Made by a program: the position numbers and the translations under genes. DNA of 64,000 nucleotides. Origin: Corydoras sp. C115 (lineage: Eukaryota > Chordata > Actinopteri > Siluriformes > Callichthyidae). Positions 34,144 to 46,881 of this stretch are shown piece by piece; positions within the stretch are counted from its first letter, which is position 1; every line of letters starts with the position of its first letter. The notes beneath the pieces were generated by a model that had not been told where the DNA came from, did not search any database, and was given only the letters and a program-made list of their open reading frames with translations. Where the stretch lies: NCBI GenBank assembly GCA_019802505.1, contig JAFMOC010000009.1:8204501-8268500 (forward strand), given 5' to 3'.

Positions 34144-34594
34144 GCAGGATGGAGGCTTTTATGTCCATGTTGAGATCCACCGCCTGCTGTTTCTCTGATT
34201 TTAGTTTTGTCCAAATCACGACAGCCACCCGTAACCAGGGCATGAACGCTCACCTGCCCCCTTGGCACATCACACCATCCGTCACATTTATTTATTTGAT
34301 TTTTTTATTTTTTTTGCCCGCTGCTGCTTTATGGAACAAAAGGGGTGGAAACGGCTCTCAGAGGACAGCGCTTCTGCCCCTTCTGCATACATGAGCAAAC
34401 ACATGTTCATGGTTCCATGGTCAAGTTGTGCTGAGATTGACAGCAGAAGATCACATGACCTCCAGATCTGTCTTGCCAGTCTGCTCTCCTCACACGGCGA
34501 TGCCATCATTGTTGAAACACAGAGGGATTTTTATTTGGTCAATCGTCATCCGTCGGTGCCTGGATCATCACCTCCCCAACCCACCCCTCCCCCT
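34144..34594. other. Non-coding stretch, no gene seen
   Basis: Unique sequence between two SINEs. A 178-codon frame starting at 34262 runs into the next SINE and is not a gene. Confidence 0.35.
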
Positions 34595-34607
34595 CAATTA
34601 AATCCCA

Positions 34608-34961
34608 TCCATCCATCCATCCGTCATCTTCCACTTTATCCTCTTCTAGGGTTGCGGGGGGGTTCCTCATGCCCGTCCAGGGGAGAATGTTTCGGGCGCT
34701 GGGCAGATACACCAAGGACAGGGGGGCAATCTATCACTGGGCACACACTCACTCACACAGACACACTCTATATGGGGCAATTGGGAGAATTCAATTGACC
34801 TTGATTCATGTTTTTGGACTGTGGGAGGAAACCAGAGAACCCGGAGGAAACCCACATGGACACGGGGAGAACATGAAAACTCCACCCAGATTGGGATTCG
34901 ATCCGGGAATCCCTAGTGCTGAGAGGAGAACATGCTATGACCACTAAGCCACCGTGCCGCC
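34608..34961 (-). mobile_element. tRNA-derived SINE, full-length, with target-site duplication
   Basis: Reverse-oriented copy with (ATCC)n tail side, B-box complement GGGATTCGATCC and head GCCACCGTGCCGCC. Flanked by CAATTAAATCCCA (34595-34607) and CAATTACATCCCA (34965-34977), a 13-bp duplication with one mismatch. Confidence 0.9.
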
Positions 34962-34989
34962 AACCAATTACATCCCAATTAATAAAAAA

Positions 34990-35026
34990 AAAACAAACCA
35001 CGTTTTTTTTAAATGTGGTTTGTTTT
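34990..35026. repeat. Short perfect inverted repeat
   Basis: AAAACAAACCAC (34990-35001) and its exact complement GTGGTTTGTTTT (35015-35026) are separated by 13 T/A-rich bases. Function unknown. Confidence 0.5.
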
Positions 35027-35029
35027 GTA

Positions 35030-38000
35030 TTTTAATTATTGATAATTGTGTCTGAACAGCAGGTCCTGGGTTAAAAGCCATTTTCCGTTTTCAGGTGCCA
35101 GCTGGTTGGTCGGTCGTTGTGTAGTAAACATCCGTACGCAGCGCTCTTTATATTTAGCCGAGTGTGCACTAAATTCGGTGTGATTAGGCGTTTTGCTGTG
35201 TTTATGAGGCACATCTGCAGAGGTAATCAAACGGCAACGCGCCGCCGTCGCGCTCCTGGGCATTTCCACTGTAGTGATTTGAAAACATAAAACACAGTTC
35301 CAGGCTTCTGCGCTGGAAAAGCTGTCAGGTGTTGCTGTTCAAAGAGGTCCTGTGATTGGCTTCTGATTTATCATCAGTGTTGGTGATAAACCCAACACAC
35401 GGTGACACAGGCTTCGTGGTGTCGGTTCTGCACCATTAACCAGAACGTTGACCATCTAAGCTCCAGGTGTGTCAGTTGGTCAGGTTCCATCATTCAGACA
35501 AATGTGATCAAATTTAATTGACGTCATTTAATTTTAGGGTTCCGGCATCACAACCCCAGCAGGATGGAGCTTTGGTTCTGTGAATTGGACAATAAAGTTT
35601 GGATATTTTGTACGATCGCTGGCTTAATATCGCCAATGTACCAATCAGCAATTTTTTGGAATATGGGAGGGAACCCAGAGAACCTGGATTACGCCCATTC
35701 AGGCACGGGGAGGACATGAATACCCCACACAGGATTCCCAACTGGGATTCAAATCTAGGACCTTCTTGCTGTGAGTTCTAGCTCCAACCAGCGGAAAACT
35801 GTGTGGCATCCTGAAGTGACTAGATCCCATACTTTGTATAAGTAAGTTTGCATGTTCTCCCTAGGTCCTTACCTGCCACAATCCATAGACATGAAAATCA
35901 GGAGAACTGAAGATTGCAATTTGTCTTAAGGAGTGTGAAGTGTGGAGGACCACTGCCCTGTCCTGTGGTCCCCCCCTTCCTCTGAGTGCTGAGGTCATGA
36001 ATAAATGATTTAAATGATTTGGGGACGGTAATAAAAATCGTTTTGTGATTCCTAAATTAATGTCAAATGTTCAAAGCCCCAAATGAATTTCCGGGTGCGG
36101 CTTCCGAAGGCGCCGTGAACCGAACACCGGTCCAGATTTACTGGTTATCTTTGTGAACCGAACAAAAGCCGAAGCTGATTAACTCATTTTCTTCTTCAAA
36201 GAGACAGAATTTCTAATGTGTCCAAATTTTCCGCGAGGCAGCCATTCGGCGCGACGTAAGGGGTCGGAGTCTGGAGCATCCTAACGAAGCTAAATTGTTC
36301 AGAGAGAAAGCCTGTTCTCAAATGAGGCGGCGGTGTACTTACAGATTACGTTTGACGCGGCCTCCCTCCCGCTCTCCCTTTGATCCTTGTTTTTCTTTCT
36401 GGTTCGATTCTCGTTCCTCGCCGTCCGCGGCTCAGCACCACATCAAAGCTTGATTGAGTGAAAACTCTTCTGCACATGTCGGCCTTGATTAGTATTCGCC
36501 GCTGACATTACACGATGTGTTGGAAATATCACATGCTGTTCATTTGTGTGTTGATAAAACGCAGTCTCCAGGCTCCGGCCTGCGTTTGGAAACGCCGTCC
36601 TTTCGACATTTCTGAATGGCAGAAACCACTTTCCCCCCGCGCTCAACCTGTAAGTGCCGGGCTTTAGCGATCCGCGGGGGATTCGTTACTTTGCTCACAC
36701 CATCGCAGGATATTGAACCAGCCACCTAGATGTCAAACCTCGAGGACAGGCTTCAGGTTTCGAAGGTAAGTACTTTTTTTTTTTTTAAAAGATCTTTCAG
36801 CATCTTAAGTGATATCTGTAAAAGAAAACCTTATTTCTATGATTGACTGGCGAGGTGAACAAGTCCAAGGTAAAACTATTTTTAGAAATCTTGGTTCGCC
36901 GTCTCAATGGCCCCAATCTGCAAATATCAAACCAGCGTTCAAACCATTTCAGAGCCCCTGACGGGTCACGGTCATGACATATAGATTCACGCTGCTGGCA
37001 TCAGATTCTGACCCTGTGATGCTGATGCAGAATTAAGAAAATTCATTGACCTCAGGATTCATTTTTAATGAACGGATGTGGAACCCGCTGTGTTCATTCC
37101 TGTCGTTGTAGCCCATCTGTCTCAATGTTTGAGACAGACATGCGTTCACATGATGTTCTGCCCACAGCATCATCTCCGACCAGTCTGGTCATATCATCAG
37201 GTTCTCTCTACAGAGCCACCATTCATCCTTACAGCATTCTAAATCGTCCTAAATGCCCCACCCCGTCACTCCTCAGAGCTGTGGACTGCATCCGTGGGAT
37301 TTTCAACATTTTCCTGCTGCCACCCAACTGGCTGATTAAATAACTACGAGAGTGAGTAAGATGTACAGATGTTCATAATAAGGTGTTTACTGCATTTACA
37401 TCCTAACTATTCAACTGAAAGCCTCTAGTGGCACCAAATGTCTTTTGCTCCATCATCTGGAGAGTGGTTCAGTATATGCCTCCAGCCCAGCGATGCCACA
37501 ACCATCTGCTTTCTGCTGAAAAACGTGCTTCATTAATAAATCTGAGCTGAACGAGATACTAAAAAATATACAGTACTCGGGCATTCACAGCAAATATAGT
37601 CAAGTACATTGTTTACAATTGTGTGGGTGCTATCGCTTCAGTCCAGTCCGACTCTCGGAAGATACTAGATAGATATAATAATCAAGTTCTTAGAAACATT
37701 TTGTTAGGAAATCTTAACAAGATAATTTTATGTGGTCAGATAATCTTTCTCGATTTTTTTTGCGGTGTGTTTGGAAAGTGGACAAAATCTGGAGCACTTG
37801 TAAAAAGGTACGGGGAGGACATGCAGATGCCACACTGAAAGGACCCATTTTGGGCCACTGGGAATCGAACCCGAAGCCTTTTTGCTGCGAGGCAGTGCAA
37901 TTTGTTGTGTTTTGTTAATGTTTTGTATACTGTTTAAAATCACAATTAGAATTGTCTGAATACTGAAGCCGACGTTGTTCCATAAACCCTGCAGCATCAC

Positions 38001-38595
38001 TTCCCCAAAAAACGAGATTAAATGAGACCCTGTGCTCTAACAAACCCCGGCCTATCCTTGCACAATGCAGCCAGTCGTTTCCCTTCGTTCCTTATCAAGT
38101 CGTTTTATCTTGCTTGTCAATCTGCATGACTCTAGAAATGTCAGAGTAATTGCTCTCGGCCCACGCCGTCAGGCCAGAACTAATTGGGGCTGATGAGTTT
38201 CATTGGCATGGTGTTATAAGACGGCATAAGAGAGGCTGGAAGTAAAGTCTTCCGAGTGCTGCTGGGAAACTGTACTCCATTCGATCAGATAGTGAGGTCG
38301 CTACGATGTGGATTTAATAACATGCCAGCTGATGTTTAATGATAACGTGGTGGGACCATACAGTGAAGATAGGAGCTGGATGTATGGCAGCGTGATTAGA
38401 AATGGAGGAGATGTGAGTTCATGAAACAAACACACCATTCATCCCACAGCTCATCTGATTCGTCACTGGAGCACGACAAGCTTCAACAAACTGCTGCACT
38501 GAGCCCAAACTCCAACCACAGAACCACGTTTGAACCAGGTTTATCACTTTATTATTTTTGTGTTTCTAACATTCTGTGCATTGTTTTATTTGGTT
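35030..38595. other. Non-coding stretch with eroded SINE pieces
   Basis: Old tRNA-SINE-like remnants are visible at about 35650-35790 (TATGGGAGGGAACCCAGAGA), 35848-35990 and 37800-37900 (GGGAATCGAACCCGAAGCC). Repeat-free candidate regulatory blocks lie at about 36060-36750 and 38030-38240. No exon recognised. Confidence 0.35.
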
Positions 38596-38612
38596 TATAT
38601 ATATATACTGTA

Positions 38613-38692
<80 letters not shown>
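38596..38692. repeat. (TA)n microsatellite
   Basis: About 45 TA units with two early interruptions, followed by a short (CA)n. Confidence 0.95.
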
Positions 38693-38704
<12 letters not shown>

Positions 38705-38895
38705 GTACACAGTATATATATATTACTAGTACTGTATTTCTACTAATGGGGGGAAAGTGAAGCAGTGGTTGGGACCCTTGTCTCACAGCATGATGGTTCT
38801 TTTGTGTAAATTTTGCATGTTCTCTCTATATCTTTATAGCTTTCTCAGCTGCTTTAAAATATGTTTGCAATCCCAAGTTGCTTTTAGTGCTCTAG

Positions 38896-38897
<2 letters not shown>

Positions 38898-38926
<29 letters not shown>
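38898..38926. repeat. (GT)n microsatellite
   Basis: About 14 GT units. The preceding DNA (38757-38895) weakly resembles a diverged SINE body. Confidence 0.85.
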
Positions 38927-38929
<3 letters not shown>

Positions 38930-38970
38930 CATAAACTAATTATTCAGGTTTTTTTTTTTTAATAGGCATG

Positions 38971-39234
38971 GCCTGCAAGGTGGTGTAGTGGTTAACACAT
39001 TACCCTCTCAGCACTGGGGATCCAGGTTCGAATCCCAATCTGGGTGGAGTTTGCATGTTCTCCCTGTGTCCAGGTGTGTTTTCTCCGGATTCTCCAGTTT
39101 CCTTCCACAGTACAAAAACATGGATTCAAGGTTGGCAATTGGCAGCTCTAAATTGCCCTTATAAAGTTTGTGAGTGAGTGTGTCCAGCTATGGCTGTATC
39201 TGTCTATGGTATAGTATTAAGTGGAAGATAATGA
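38971..39234 (+). mobile_element. tRNA-derived SINE, diverged copy
   Basis: Forward copy with head GCAAGGTGGTGTAGTGGTTA, B-box CAGGTTCGAATCCC and a shortened body; the end AAGTGGAAGATAATGAGATA has lost the (TGGA)n. Confidence 0.8.
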
Positions 39235-39717
39235 GATAATATGAGATATATATATAGTCTCTATTCTACATGTTGGATGTATTATTGACAAATTTATATC
39301 TGTTTTTATGATGTTATAATTATAAAATTTAAAGCTGTCTTGCTCACATTGCAGTGAAAGTTTGCGTCATGTAAATCACAAAGGTTCAAAAGGTTCCTAA
39401 TTAGACCTGAGAAGATGACACCCTGTAAATATCACCCAGAGAACGCCATGTACAAGGCAGAAGGATAAAAGTGACATCTTCAGGTCACTCACTGCCTTTT
39501 AACGCAAAGCTGTCTTCCTTATGATCTCAGAAAAGTTCAGTTTGAACTCTGTGTGTGTAACAAAAAGCAAGAAGCCTCCTCCCAGCTGTGAAAGATCAGT
39601 GAGGGTCTTAAGGAATCAGGACGGCTTTTATTTACATGAAAAATACATTCAGTCTCTGTTTGATAGCAACGGGTGTAGGTTTATAACTAAGTGTTGATAA
39701 AAAAGGTATAATAATAA

Positions 39718-40032
39718 TCCATCCATCAATTATCTTCCGCTCTATTAGGGTTGCAAGGGGGCAACCCCATGCCCATCCAGGGGAGAACGTTTCAGGCGCT
39801 GGGCAGATACACCCCAATATATCACTGGGCACACACTCACTCACACAGACACACTCTATATGGGGCAATTTGGAGAATTCAATTGACCTTGATCCATGTT
39901 TTTGGACTGTGGGAGGAAACCGGAGAACCCGGAGGAAACCCATGCGGACACGGGGAGAACATGCAAACTCCACCCACTGGAATCCCGAGCGCTGAGAGGA
40001 GAACATGCTAACCACAAAGCCACCGTGCCGCC

Positions 40033-40033
<1 letters not shown>
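39718..40033 (-). mobile_element. tRNA-derived SINE beside (TAA)n
   Basis: Reverse-oriented. About 20 bp around the B-box are missing (CACCCACTGGAATCCCGAGC). The tail side follows ATAATAAT and the head is followed by (TAA)n, as if inserted in a TAA tract. Confidence 0.85.

Positions 40034-40034
<1 letters not shown>

Positions 40035-40066
<32 letters not shown>
40035..40066. repeat. (TAA)n microsatellite
   Basis: About ten TAA units directly at the SINE head. Confidence 0.9.
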
Positions 40067-41376
40067 CTTAAATAAGTCACATGATTTAAAGACTGGCGTG
40101 TTATGGTCACATCTACCCACTGACTTGTTTTCAGGACGTAGGTGGAAATCACAGCCTACTGCCGATCCACACTAACTCAAGAGACTCCACACAAACAGTG
40201 AGTGGAGTTCAGGATGGAACATGAGCCGTGGGGTGTCGGCACTACCCGCTGTGCCCACTGCTCCATCCTGAGATCAGCCAGCTGACGCTAAATGACTTTC
40301 ACTTCCATTGTAGACTTTTTAGAGTGTATGATGGCATTGTTGCAGCAATGATTTTTTTACCCCAACTAAACTATTCTCAAGGGCACAGACAGACATGCCG
40401 CCCGAACACAAAACAAATCAGAAAAGAAAATACAAATACGATTGTAAAGGCGCAACACACAAGTGACATCAAACACAACCTTGCAGGGCAGATTCTCTGC
40501 TTTATAAAAGATGATAGAACTATAAAAGCCTTTCATCTCCGCTGTCAGCCCTGTGTCAGCAGGATGACAAAAATATTTCATGGTGAAATAAGATGAATAA
40601 GATGCTGGATTATTATCATTATTATTATTGCCTGAAATGAGGAGAGGAGATTTGCCCAGCTGCAGTTTTTAGTGACACCCTGTCAGAATGCAGCCAATGA
40701 AATGACAGAGCAATTAGTACAAAGCAGCAAATCTGTGCATTGGGGTCCTCAGCGTTGGGTCTTTAGCGGACAGGAAATTACAAGTCCACCAGAGAACTGT
40801 GTCATGTTTGTAGTGAAGTCATAGGACATTCCATCAGAAAAGAAATAAACTCTGTGAAAGTTTCCGTGTTCGCACATTTCCTGCCAAAAGTACAAATAAT
40901 TCTGATGTTTCACTCGACAGCTTCAGTTTAGATTCCAAAATTTTTAAATTATGTTTGAAATCTCCAACACGTTTAAAAACAGGTTTGTATCTGAATGCCT
41001 GGCATAGTCCTGCTGAAAGAACTATGCGTTTGCAAATCAATTCAACATTAATGTGTATGTTTCTTTAACGTTCTGCGTTATCGATCACGTTATTTGATCA
41101 TGTTCTGTTTGTTCTTAATCACCGATGTCTGGTTTGATTTAGTAAATTGTCATTTCTTTGTTTTCATTGGTTCCTTACTTTTATTTAAGTCTTTAATTGA
41201 CTTCTTTTCTCTGAGGGTTCTTGTTTTTAACCTGTAGTGACACTTGTTTTGTCCTTAATTTCTGGTTCTGTTCTGTTCTGTGTTTGTTTGTCTGGTTTTG
41301 GTCGCTGTATGTCAATGTTTTTGTTATTTTGTACGATGTTTTCACCTCTATATCTTTTTTTCAGGTGATTTCTTCA
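40067..41376. other. Non-coding stretch, no gene seen
   Basis: AT-rich unique sequence. The 122-codon frame at 40228-40596 shows no family resemblance. Confidence 0.3.
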
Positions 41377-41586
41377 GGGTTCTCCTGTTTCCTCCCACAG
41401 TCCAAAAACATGGATTCAAGGTAAAGTGGCTGCTTTAAATTGTGCATATGTAGAAGGTGTGTGTCCGAGTAAGTAAGCAATAGATTGGTGCCCCATCCAG
41501 GGTGATTCTGCCCAGTGCCCAAAACATTCTCCCCTGGATGAGAAACCAGTATAGAACCCTAGTATAGGATTAAGCGGTAGATTAAT
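41377..41586 (+). mobile_element. tRNA-derived SINE, 5'-truncated copy
   Basis: Starts within the body at GGGTTCTCCTGTTTCCTCCC and runs to TAGTATAGGATTAAGCGGTA; the tRNA head is absent. Followed by a short GGATTA repeat (41587-41613). Confidence 0.75.
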
Positions 41587-42536
41587 CAGGATTAGGATTA
41601 GGATTAAGATTAAACGGGAGATAGTGAATGGTTTTAGATTAGTTAGATGAGCATCTAAGAACATGGTGACCCCCCCCCCCCCCCCCCTCCGGTATTTGTG
41701 TCTAATGCACCCCTGTTGTGGGCACAGAAGAAACCTCACATACCATTACAGATGTTGGCTTTTGCACATTCTGATGCAATCCTGCTATACAGAGTGAACA
41801 TGCAGGGTACAGGGGTTGCCCCACTGGGTTTCGAACCCGAGACCTTCTTTCTGGTAATAAGAGTTAATTGCTTAAGTAATTGCCAAAAATAAAGCACTCT
41901 TTAAAATATTTAGATTTGCATGATATTTCTTAAATGATATAAAAGCATGAAGTTTCCCGCAGACTGTCCTTCAGCAGTTTGCTTTCTGGTTTTAGAAAGT
42001 ATACTGTAAAACCACTCAGCAACATTTAAGTCATGGTTAAATGATGCTCTAATCTGCTGCCATCCGCCGTCTCAAGCACCGAACATGTGAAGTCTGCACT
42101 GTTGATTATTTCTTTAGCCACCACAGGTCCCCGAGGAGTCGTTCTGAGACCCTTAATTGTTGTGGCTTCGAAGCATGCATCCCCTTGCTGGTAATCACTT
42201 GCGAGGCTAATCAGGAATGCTCACATATATGCAATGTGGAAACCAAACTGCATCCCATCCATTTGCTTTTAAATGGTGTGAGGGGCGGCCCTCCGGAGAA
42301 TCGTACAACCAGGAGAACTCGTCCTTCATTTTGTTTAATGAATGCCGGCAGTGGGAAAAACGAATTAGCTATAATTAGCTCAATACTCTTCAGCAAAAAC
42401 GTAGTGGAATATTCTGGAACATATATCTGTTTTTAAAGAAATAATGGTGGTACCAATCATATGGAACCGCCTCCATGTTTTTTTTATTTTGGACCTTTCT
42501 TCAGTAATGGTGTTAAAAACATGTGTTTTCAAAAAG
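41587..42536. other. Non-coding stretch, no gene seen
   Basis: It has an 18-base C-run (41670-41687) and a tRNA-like fragment (GGGTTTCGAACCCGAGACC, 41825-41843) that may be an eroded SINE head. Otherwise unique. Confidence 0.3.
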
Positions 42537-42750
42537 TTGTGGCTTTGTGGTTAGCATGTTCTCCTCTCACTGCTGGGGATCCAGGATCAAATCCCAATCT
42601 GGGTGGAGTTTTAATGTTCTCTTTGTGTCCACATGGGTTTTTTTTCGGGTTCTCTGTTTCCTCCCGCAGTCCAAAAACATGGATTCCAGTTATTAAGTTG
42701 CCTGCCCCCGTGACGCTAGTATATGATTAACCAGATAATAATGGATGGAT
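42537..42750 (+). mobile_element. tRNA-derived SINE with internal deletion
   Basis: Forward copy: GTGGCTTTGTGGTTAGCATG head, damaged B-box (GGATCAAATCCC), and a body lacking the CATATAGAG to GGCATGGGG part. Ends AATAATGGATGGATAAAG. Confidence 0.8.
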
Positions 42751-42762
42751 AAAGTTTCACCT

Positions 42763-43101
42763 ATCCATTATCTTCCACTTTATCCTCTACTAGGGTTGTG
42801 CTGGGGTTCCCCATGCCCATCCAGAGGAGAACATCTCGGGCGCTGGGCAAAAACACCCAGGACAGGACGCCAATCAATCACTGGACACACACCATCTCAA
42901 AGACACACTCTATATGGGGCAATTTGGAGAATTCAATTAACAATCCATGTTTTTTTGTACTGTGGGAAGAAACCGGAGAACCCGGAGGAAACCCACGCGG
43001 ACACGGGGAGAACATGGAAACTCCACCCAGATTGGGTTTCAAACCAGGAATCCCTACTGCTGAGGGGAGAACATGCTAAATACTAAGCCACCGTGCTGCA
43101 C
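42763..43101 (-). mobile_element. tRNA-derived SINE, tail to tail with its neighbour
   Basis: Reverse-oriented, full-length copy. GGATAAAGTT occurs both near its left edge (42747-42756) and directly after its head (43102-43111), a likely target-site duplication, so this copy appears to have inserted at the tail of the preceding SINE. Confidence 0.85.
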
Positions 43102-46100
43102 GGATAAAGTTGGTTCTCATATTGATTATAACACTTACCTTTCAGTGAACAAATTGTTTGTTCTAAAACTTCCGGTTGTGTAATATATATTCCTGTGCTG
43201 TGCATGGAATCAGGTCAGATCAGGTGATAATCCAAATCTCGGTTTCAGCGTGATGGATTACAGGAGAGATTTTGCGGCTGAAACGGCGAATAAAACAATT
43301 AAAAAGGGAGAGGGATGGCCTCGTGATGCGATATGAGTGCAATCTGTTTGCTGCGTTACGAGCTCAAGGGATGAGGAAACTTGTTTTATATGACTAATGA
43401 TTCCGTGGCAACATGTCTCCGTCTGCCTGTTTCCATATCACCGACTGCGCCGCTCTCTTTCTCTTCCTTATCTTGGCGGGGACGCCGCCCGCCCGCCCGC
43501 CCGCCCGCCCGCCTCTCCCGATCATTTTCCCCGCCACTCCATGCCAGAGCTTTGTCATGAAAATCTTTAATTAAGTTTCACGGCTCAGGAAGACTTCTCA
43601 GCCACTCGCATTCCCATGCTGAAGAGTCATTACATTCCTCTTGCCGATCCCTCTCGTCCCGCACCGTCCTGTTGATGGTCCCAAATTGGCATACGGCATG
43701 TGTAGCCCAGCTGTCTGCGAAGATTGTACTTCTTCTCATGAGAGGCCGTTCTCGAACCAGCACTTTTCACTGGGTAATATCTTGGGGGAATTGTTTCATT
43801 CCCTCCCACTCAGCTGTCCTGACTACTGATCTTTTCCCATGGAAGCCTCTGGCCATCGATAGCGTCTCACTCCCTGAAGATCGTTCAACATTAAACCCAT
43901 CAGACTCACTTATGCTTTACAGATGCCAATTCTCAGCCATTTATTTAGAGTTCCCCGCAGCAGTATCGCAGTCGGTGGGGCGAGTGGTTATGGGGATTAT
44001 GTCCACATGTGCACTTTGGTTTCCTGTGTGCTGAATTTGGTGGATTGTACGAGTTTAGATCTGAATCTGTAACACCGTGACTCTGATTTTAATATTCTGT
44101 CAATCAAAAGGTGTTTTATCTTGTGGCTGTCCTGCAATGTGCAGTTATAAAACATTATAAACTTCAATAGTCATATAGTAAGATTGTGTAATTATTGCAG
44201 ATGGGAATTAAAAAGGACCATTTTCTTAATTTAGCCACAAAGTTTAATCAATTAAATCCTGTTAAAAGTTTTGTATTTTGGCCGTTTATTTGTAACCTGA
44301 AGCTCAATAACTACAAGAGATATTCACACAGTTTTGTTTAAAATTCATACTGTGGAATAATGTTTGTTACGAAGCCCAAAAACCATGACGAACCCAACAA
44401 CAGAAGCTGGATTCTCACTCCGGCCAGTCGGCTTAATGACGGAAGTGAACCAGGTGCTGGTCGTATAAATTCTCCATGCTGGTTTCACAGCCTTTCCTGG
44501 CCAACAGCAGTTGGTTGTGTTGCTGGCGACCGGGCTCGTCGTATCAGATCGATTAGGCCTGTTTCAGAAGGACAGAAGTGAGTCGGCCACGCTCGTGCAC
44601 AGCAGCTGTGCGATGGGATTTTACACATGTTGTTCATGTACTGCATATATTTATGACTGCTAATTGAAACTGTTTGGATAAAACCCTGTAACAGCTGGGA
44701 ATCAGAATCCCCAAAATCAGGATTTATTTTTCTTGTCCTTTCACATCAGCAAAAACATCTGTGAGTGTTTTCTTCCAACTTCTGTCGAATGGTTTTCATC
44801 AAAAGCGGATAAATACTATGGAGCAGCCGCCGCCTAAACACAAGACCTGTAGTTAATCTTAAAAACATGCCTTCAGTTTTACTGAAATATTATGGGCTGT
44901 ATTTTTTTGTGAGCCTGTCAGTGTGTCTTTGCCATCATAAAGTCAGAAAAAGTATTCCTTGTGCACAATAGGTATGTACTAATTCTCTCAATTATTCATG
45001 GGTGTGTTTTCAGCATATCATGCAATAAACCAATCAGCATGTCACTTACGGCCCTTTAAGAGCCAGGTGCGCTCTGATTGGCGCATTTTTAGTGCATTTT
45101 TGTGCTGATAGAATAATGTTATTTTATTTTGTATTCTGTTTGTTGTTAATGTGAAAGTTTGCAAAGCTGCCAATAGCCATGCGGGAGCCACGCCCAGCCA
45201 CAAGCAGGGGGTGTATGCACCTCGGTTGACCGCCAAGATAGCAATGAATGTCTGACTGTTGATGTCTGTCTAGGTTGTTCAGTAGGAATTGCACTTGTAA
45301 TTTGTGTGGTCAAGATATCAATATGCCAGAAATGTACCTCATTTCGAGAGATGGGCCATTGGTGTAGATATATTCACAAACACTGTTGCTATTTAAACGA
45401 TGCAGTTGAAAGGCGTGACATAGCTTCGGGATGCATCTTGTGCCGGGTGTAAGATAAGTGGGAGGGTGGATTTGAGGATTTTCACCCCATGATTTAAACA
45501 GTAACCTCAGCTACCTGTTTATATGTGATGGGCTGAAGCTGGAGTGTGTATTTGAAAGCCCCTGTGGTCTCGCTGTAGTGTGTGACGGCGGAACCACATG
45601 CATGGCTGCTTTCTTTTCCTTGTTTATATCAATCAATACGGAATTCGTGGTCTTCAAGGTCACTCCTGTATTTTATTAACACAGTAATACATGTAATATT
45701 TGTTGTTCATTAATCTCAGAGTAAATGTGCCTTTAAGCTTAGTGTGATTCTTGTGGACGTCTCATGATTTGAAACCTTTTTAAATGGGTGAGGTGTTTCT
45801 GGTGGACCCATGCAGTCTTGTGCACTGAGAAAGGAAAAATAGGCTGATTAGCTCGGCTCAGGCAATACATCCAAAAAATGTTCCTGAATTATTAACGCAA
45901 CAACAGACACTGCAATATGCTGTGGGAGAAAAGGAAGTCGATAGCGATGCTGTTAGGGTATAGTATACACATTGACTTTCACTATATTACATTGAAAGGC
46001 TATTCTTGTTCTTAAAGTACCTATGAGCAGGTCATTTTAAACCATTATAATAATGGATGTGTAATGAATTGTTTAGTATCAGACTAATATCCAAGGAAAG

Positions 46101-46261
46101 ACAAGAGAGGAGCCATGAACATCCTAAAAACCCTCCAAATAAGTTTGAATTTCAGATTATCTAACATCATAATGCCATCACAATATCAGGATGTGTCGTT
46201 TATTAGATATTTATCTGGTTGTGATGATGCCGCACATGTTTTTTATGCAGTTTTAATTAGA
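43102..46261. other. Non-coding stretch with candidate conserved block
   Basis: The block at about 43230-43700 is repeat-free apart from a (GCCC)n tract at 43484-43513, with AACAATTAAAAAGG and CTTTAATTAAG motifs. The rest is AT-rich unique sequence. No exon or RNA gene recognised. Confidence 0.3.
43484..43513. repeat. (GCCC)n microsatellite
   Basis: About seven GCCC units. Confidence 0.9.
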
Positions 46262-46445
46262 CGGGCGTCACGGTGGTGCAGAGGCTAAAGGTTCCACCTC
46301 AAAGCAGAAGAATCCAGGTTTGATTCCTGATTTGGGCGAACAAAGGTTCTTCCTGTGCCTCGGTGGGTTCACTCCAGGTATTCCTGTTTCCTCCCACATT
46401 CCACTGGAGGTACTTAAATTGCCCCTGCTTGTATCTTTCGTAGCC
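46262..46445 (+). mobile_element. Diverged tRNA-headed SINE relative
   Basis: Head GGGCGTCACGGTGGTGCAGA with B-box-like CAGGTTTGATTCC, then a shortened body with GTTTCCTCCCAC and TTAAATTGCCCC. Distant from the main family in the window. Confidence 0.5.
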
Positions 46446-46557
46446 ATTCTTGTTAGAACAATCTCCCAAGAAGTTGGTGGAGTTTTATCCACATCATAAA
46501 GGCTACTCATTCAAATATTCACTTAAGTAAATGAGTAAAAGGAAAGGTTCTGTATAT

Positions 46558-46881
46558 GTGGTATCTGTTTGAGGTAACGGCAATAAAGAGGTGAGAGGTG
46601 AACTTAAATATATTTTTATTTAATCATACACTGGATAATTGTACTTTGTTTGTACTTGGTGAACTAATCATAATATCCTTAACTGGATAGTATTGCTACA
46701 TATTTGATATTTAAATTCTTTGGCTCCAATATTTTAACCTGACATTAGAAAACGGAAAAAAACATTTGTCTGATGGTAACGTTCATTATTTTACCACAGT
46801 CCAGACGCCCTCAGCCTGCATGTCCGTTTAGCATTGTGTTTTTGTGCATGTTTGCTGTTGTGTGTCTGGACCTCGATGTAC
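46558..46881 (+). repeat. Tandem duplication, copy 1
   Basis: Begins TGGTATCTGTTTGAGGTAAC and ends TGTCTGGACCTCGATGTACG. The next 620 bp repeat this segment in the same order, apart from a SINE. Not a known mobile element as far as I can see. Confidence 0.75.

Noticed and set aside
34262..34798. 178-codon frame
   Set aside because: Its second half is translated SINE sequence, repeated in other SINE copies.
39632..40120. 162-codon minus-strand frame
   Set aside because: Mostly SINE and (TAA)n translation.
41587..41613. Telomere-like GGATTA repeat
   Set aside because: Only about four imperfect units and not the vertebrate TTAGGG sequence.
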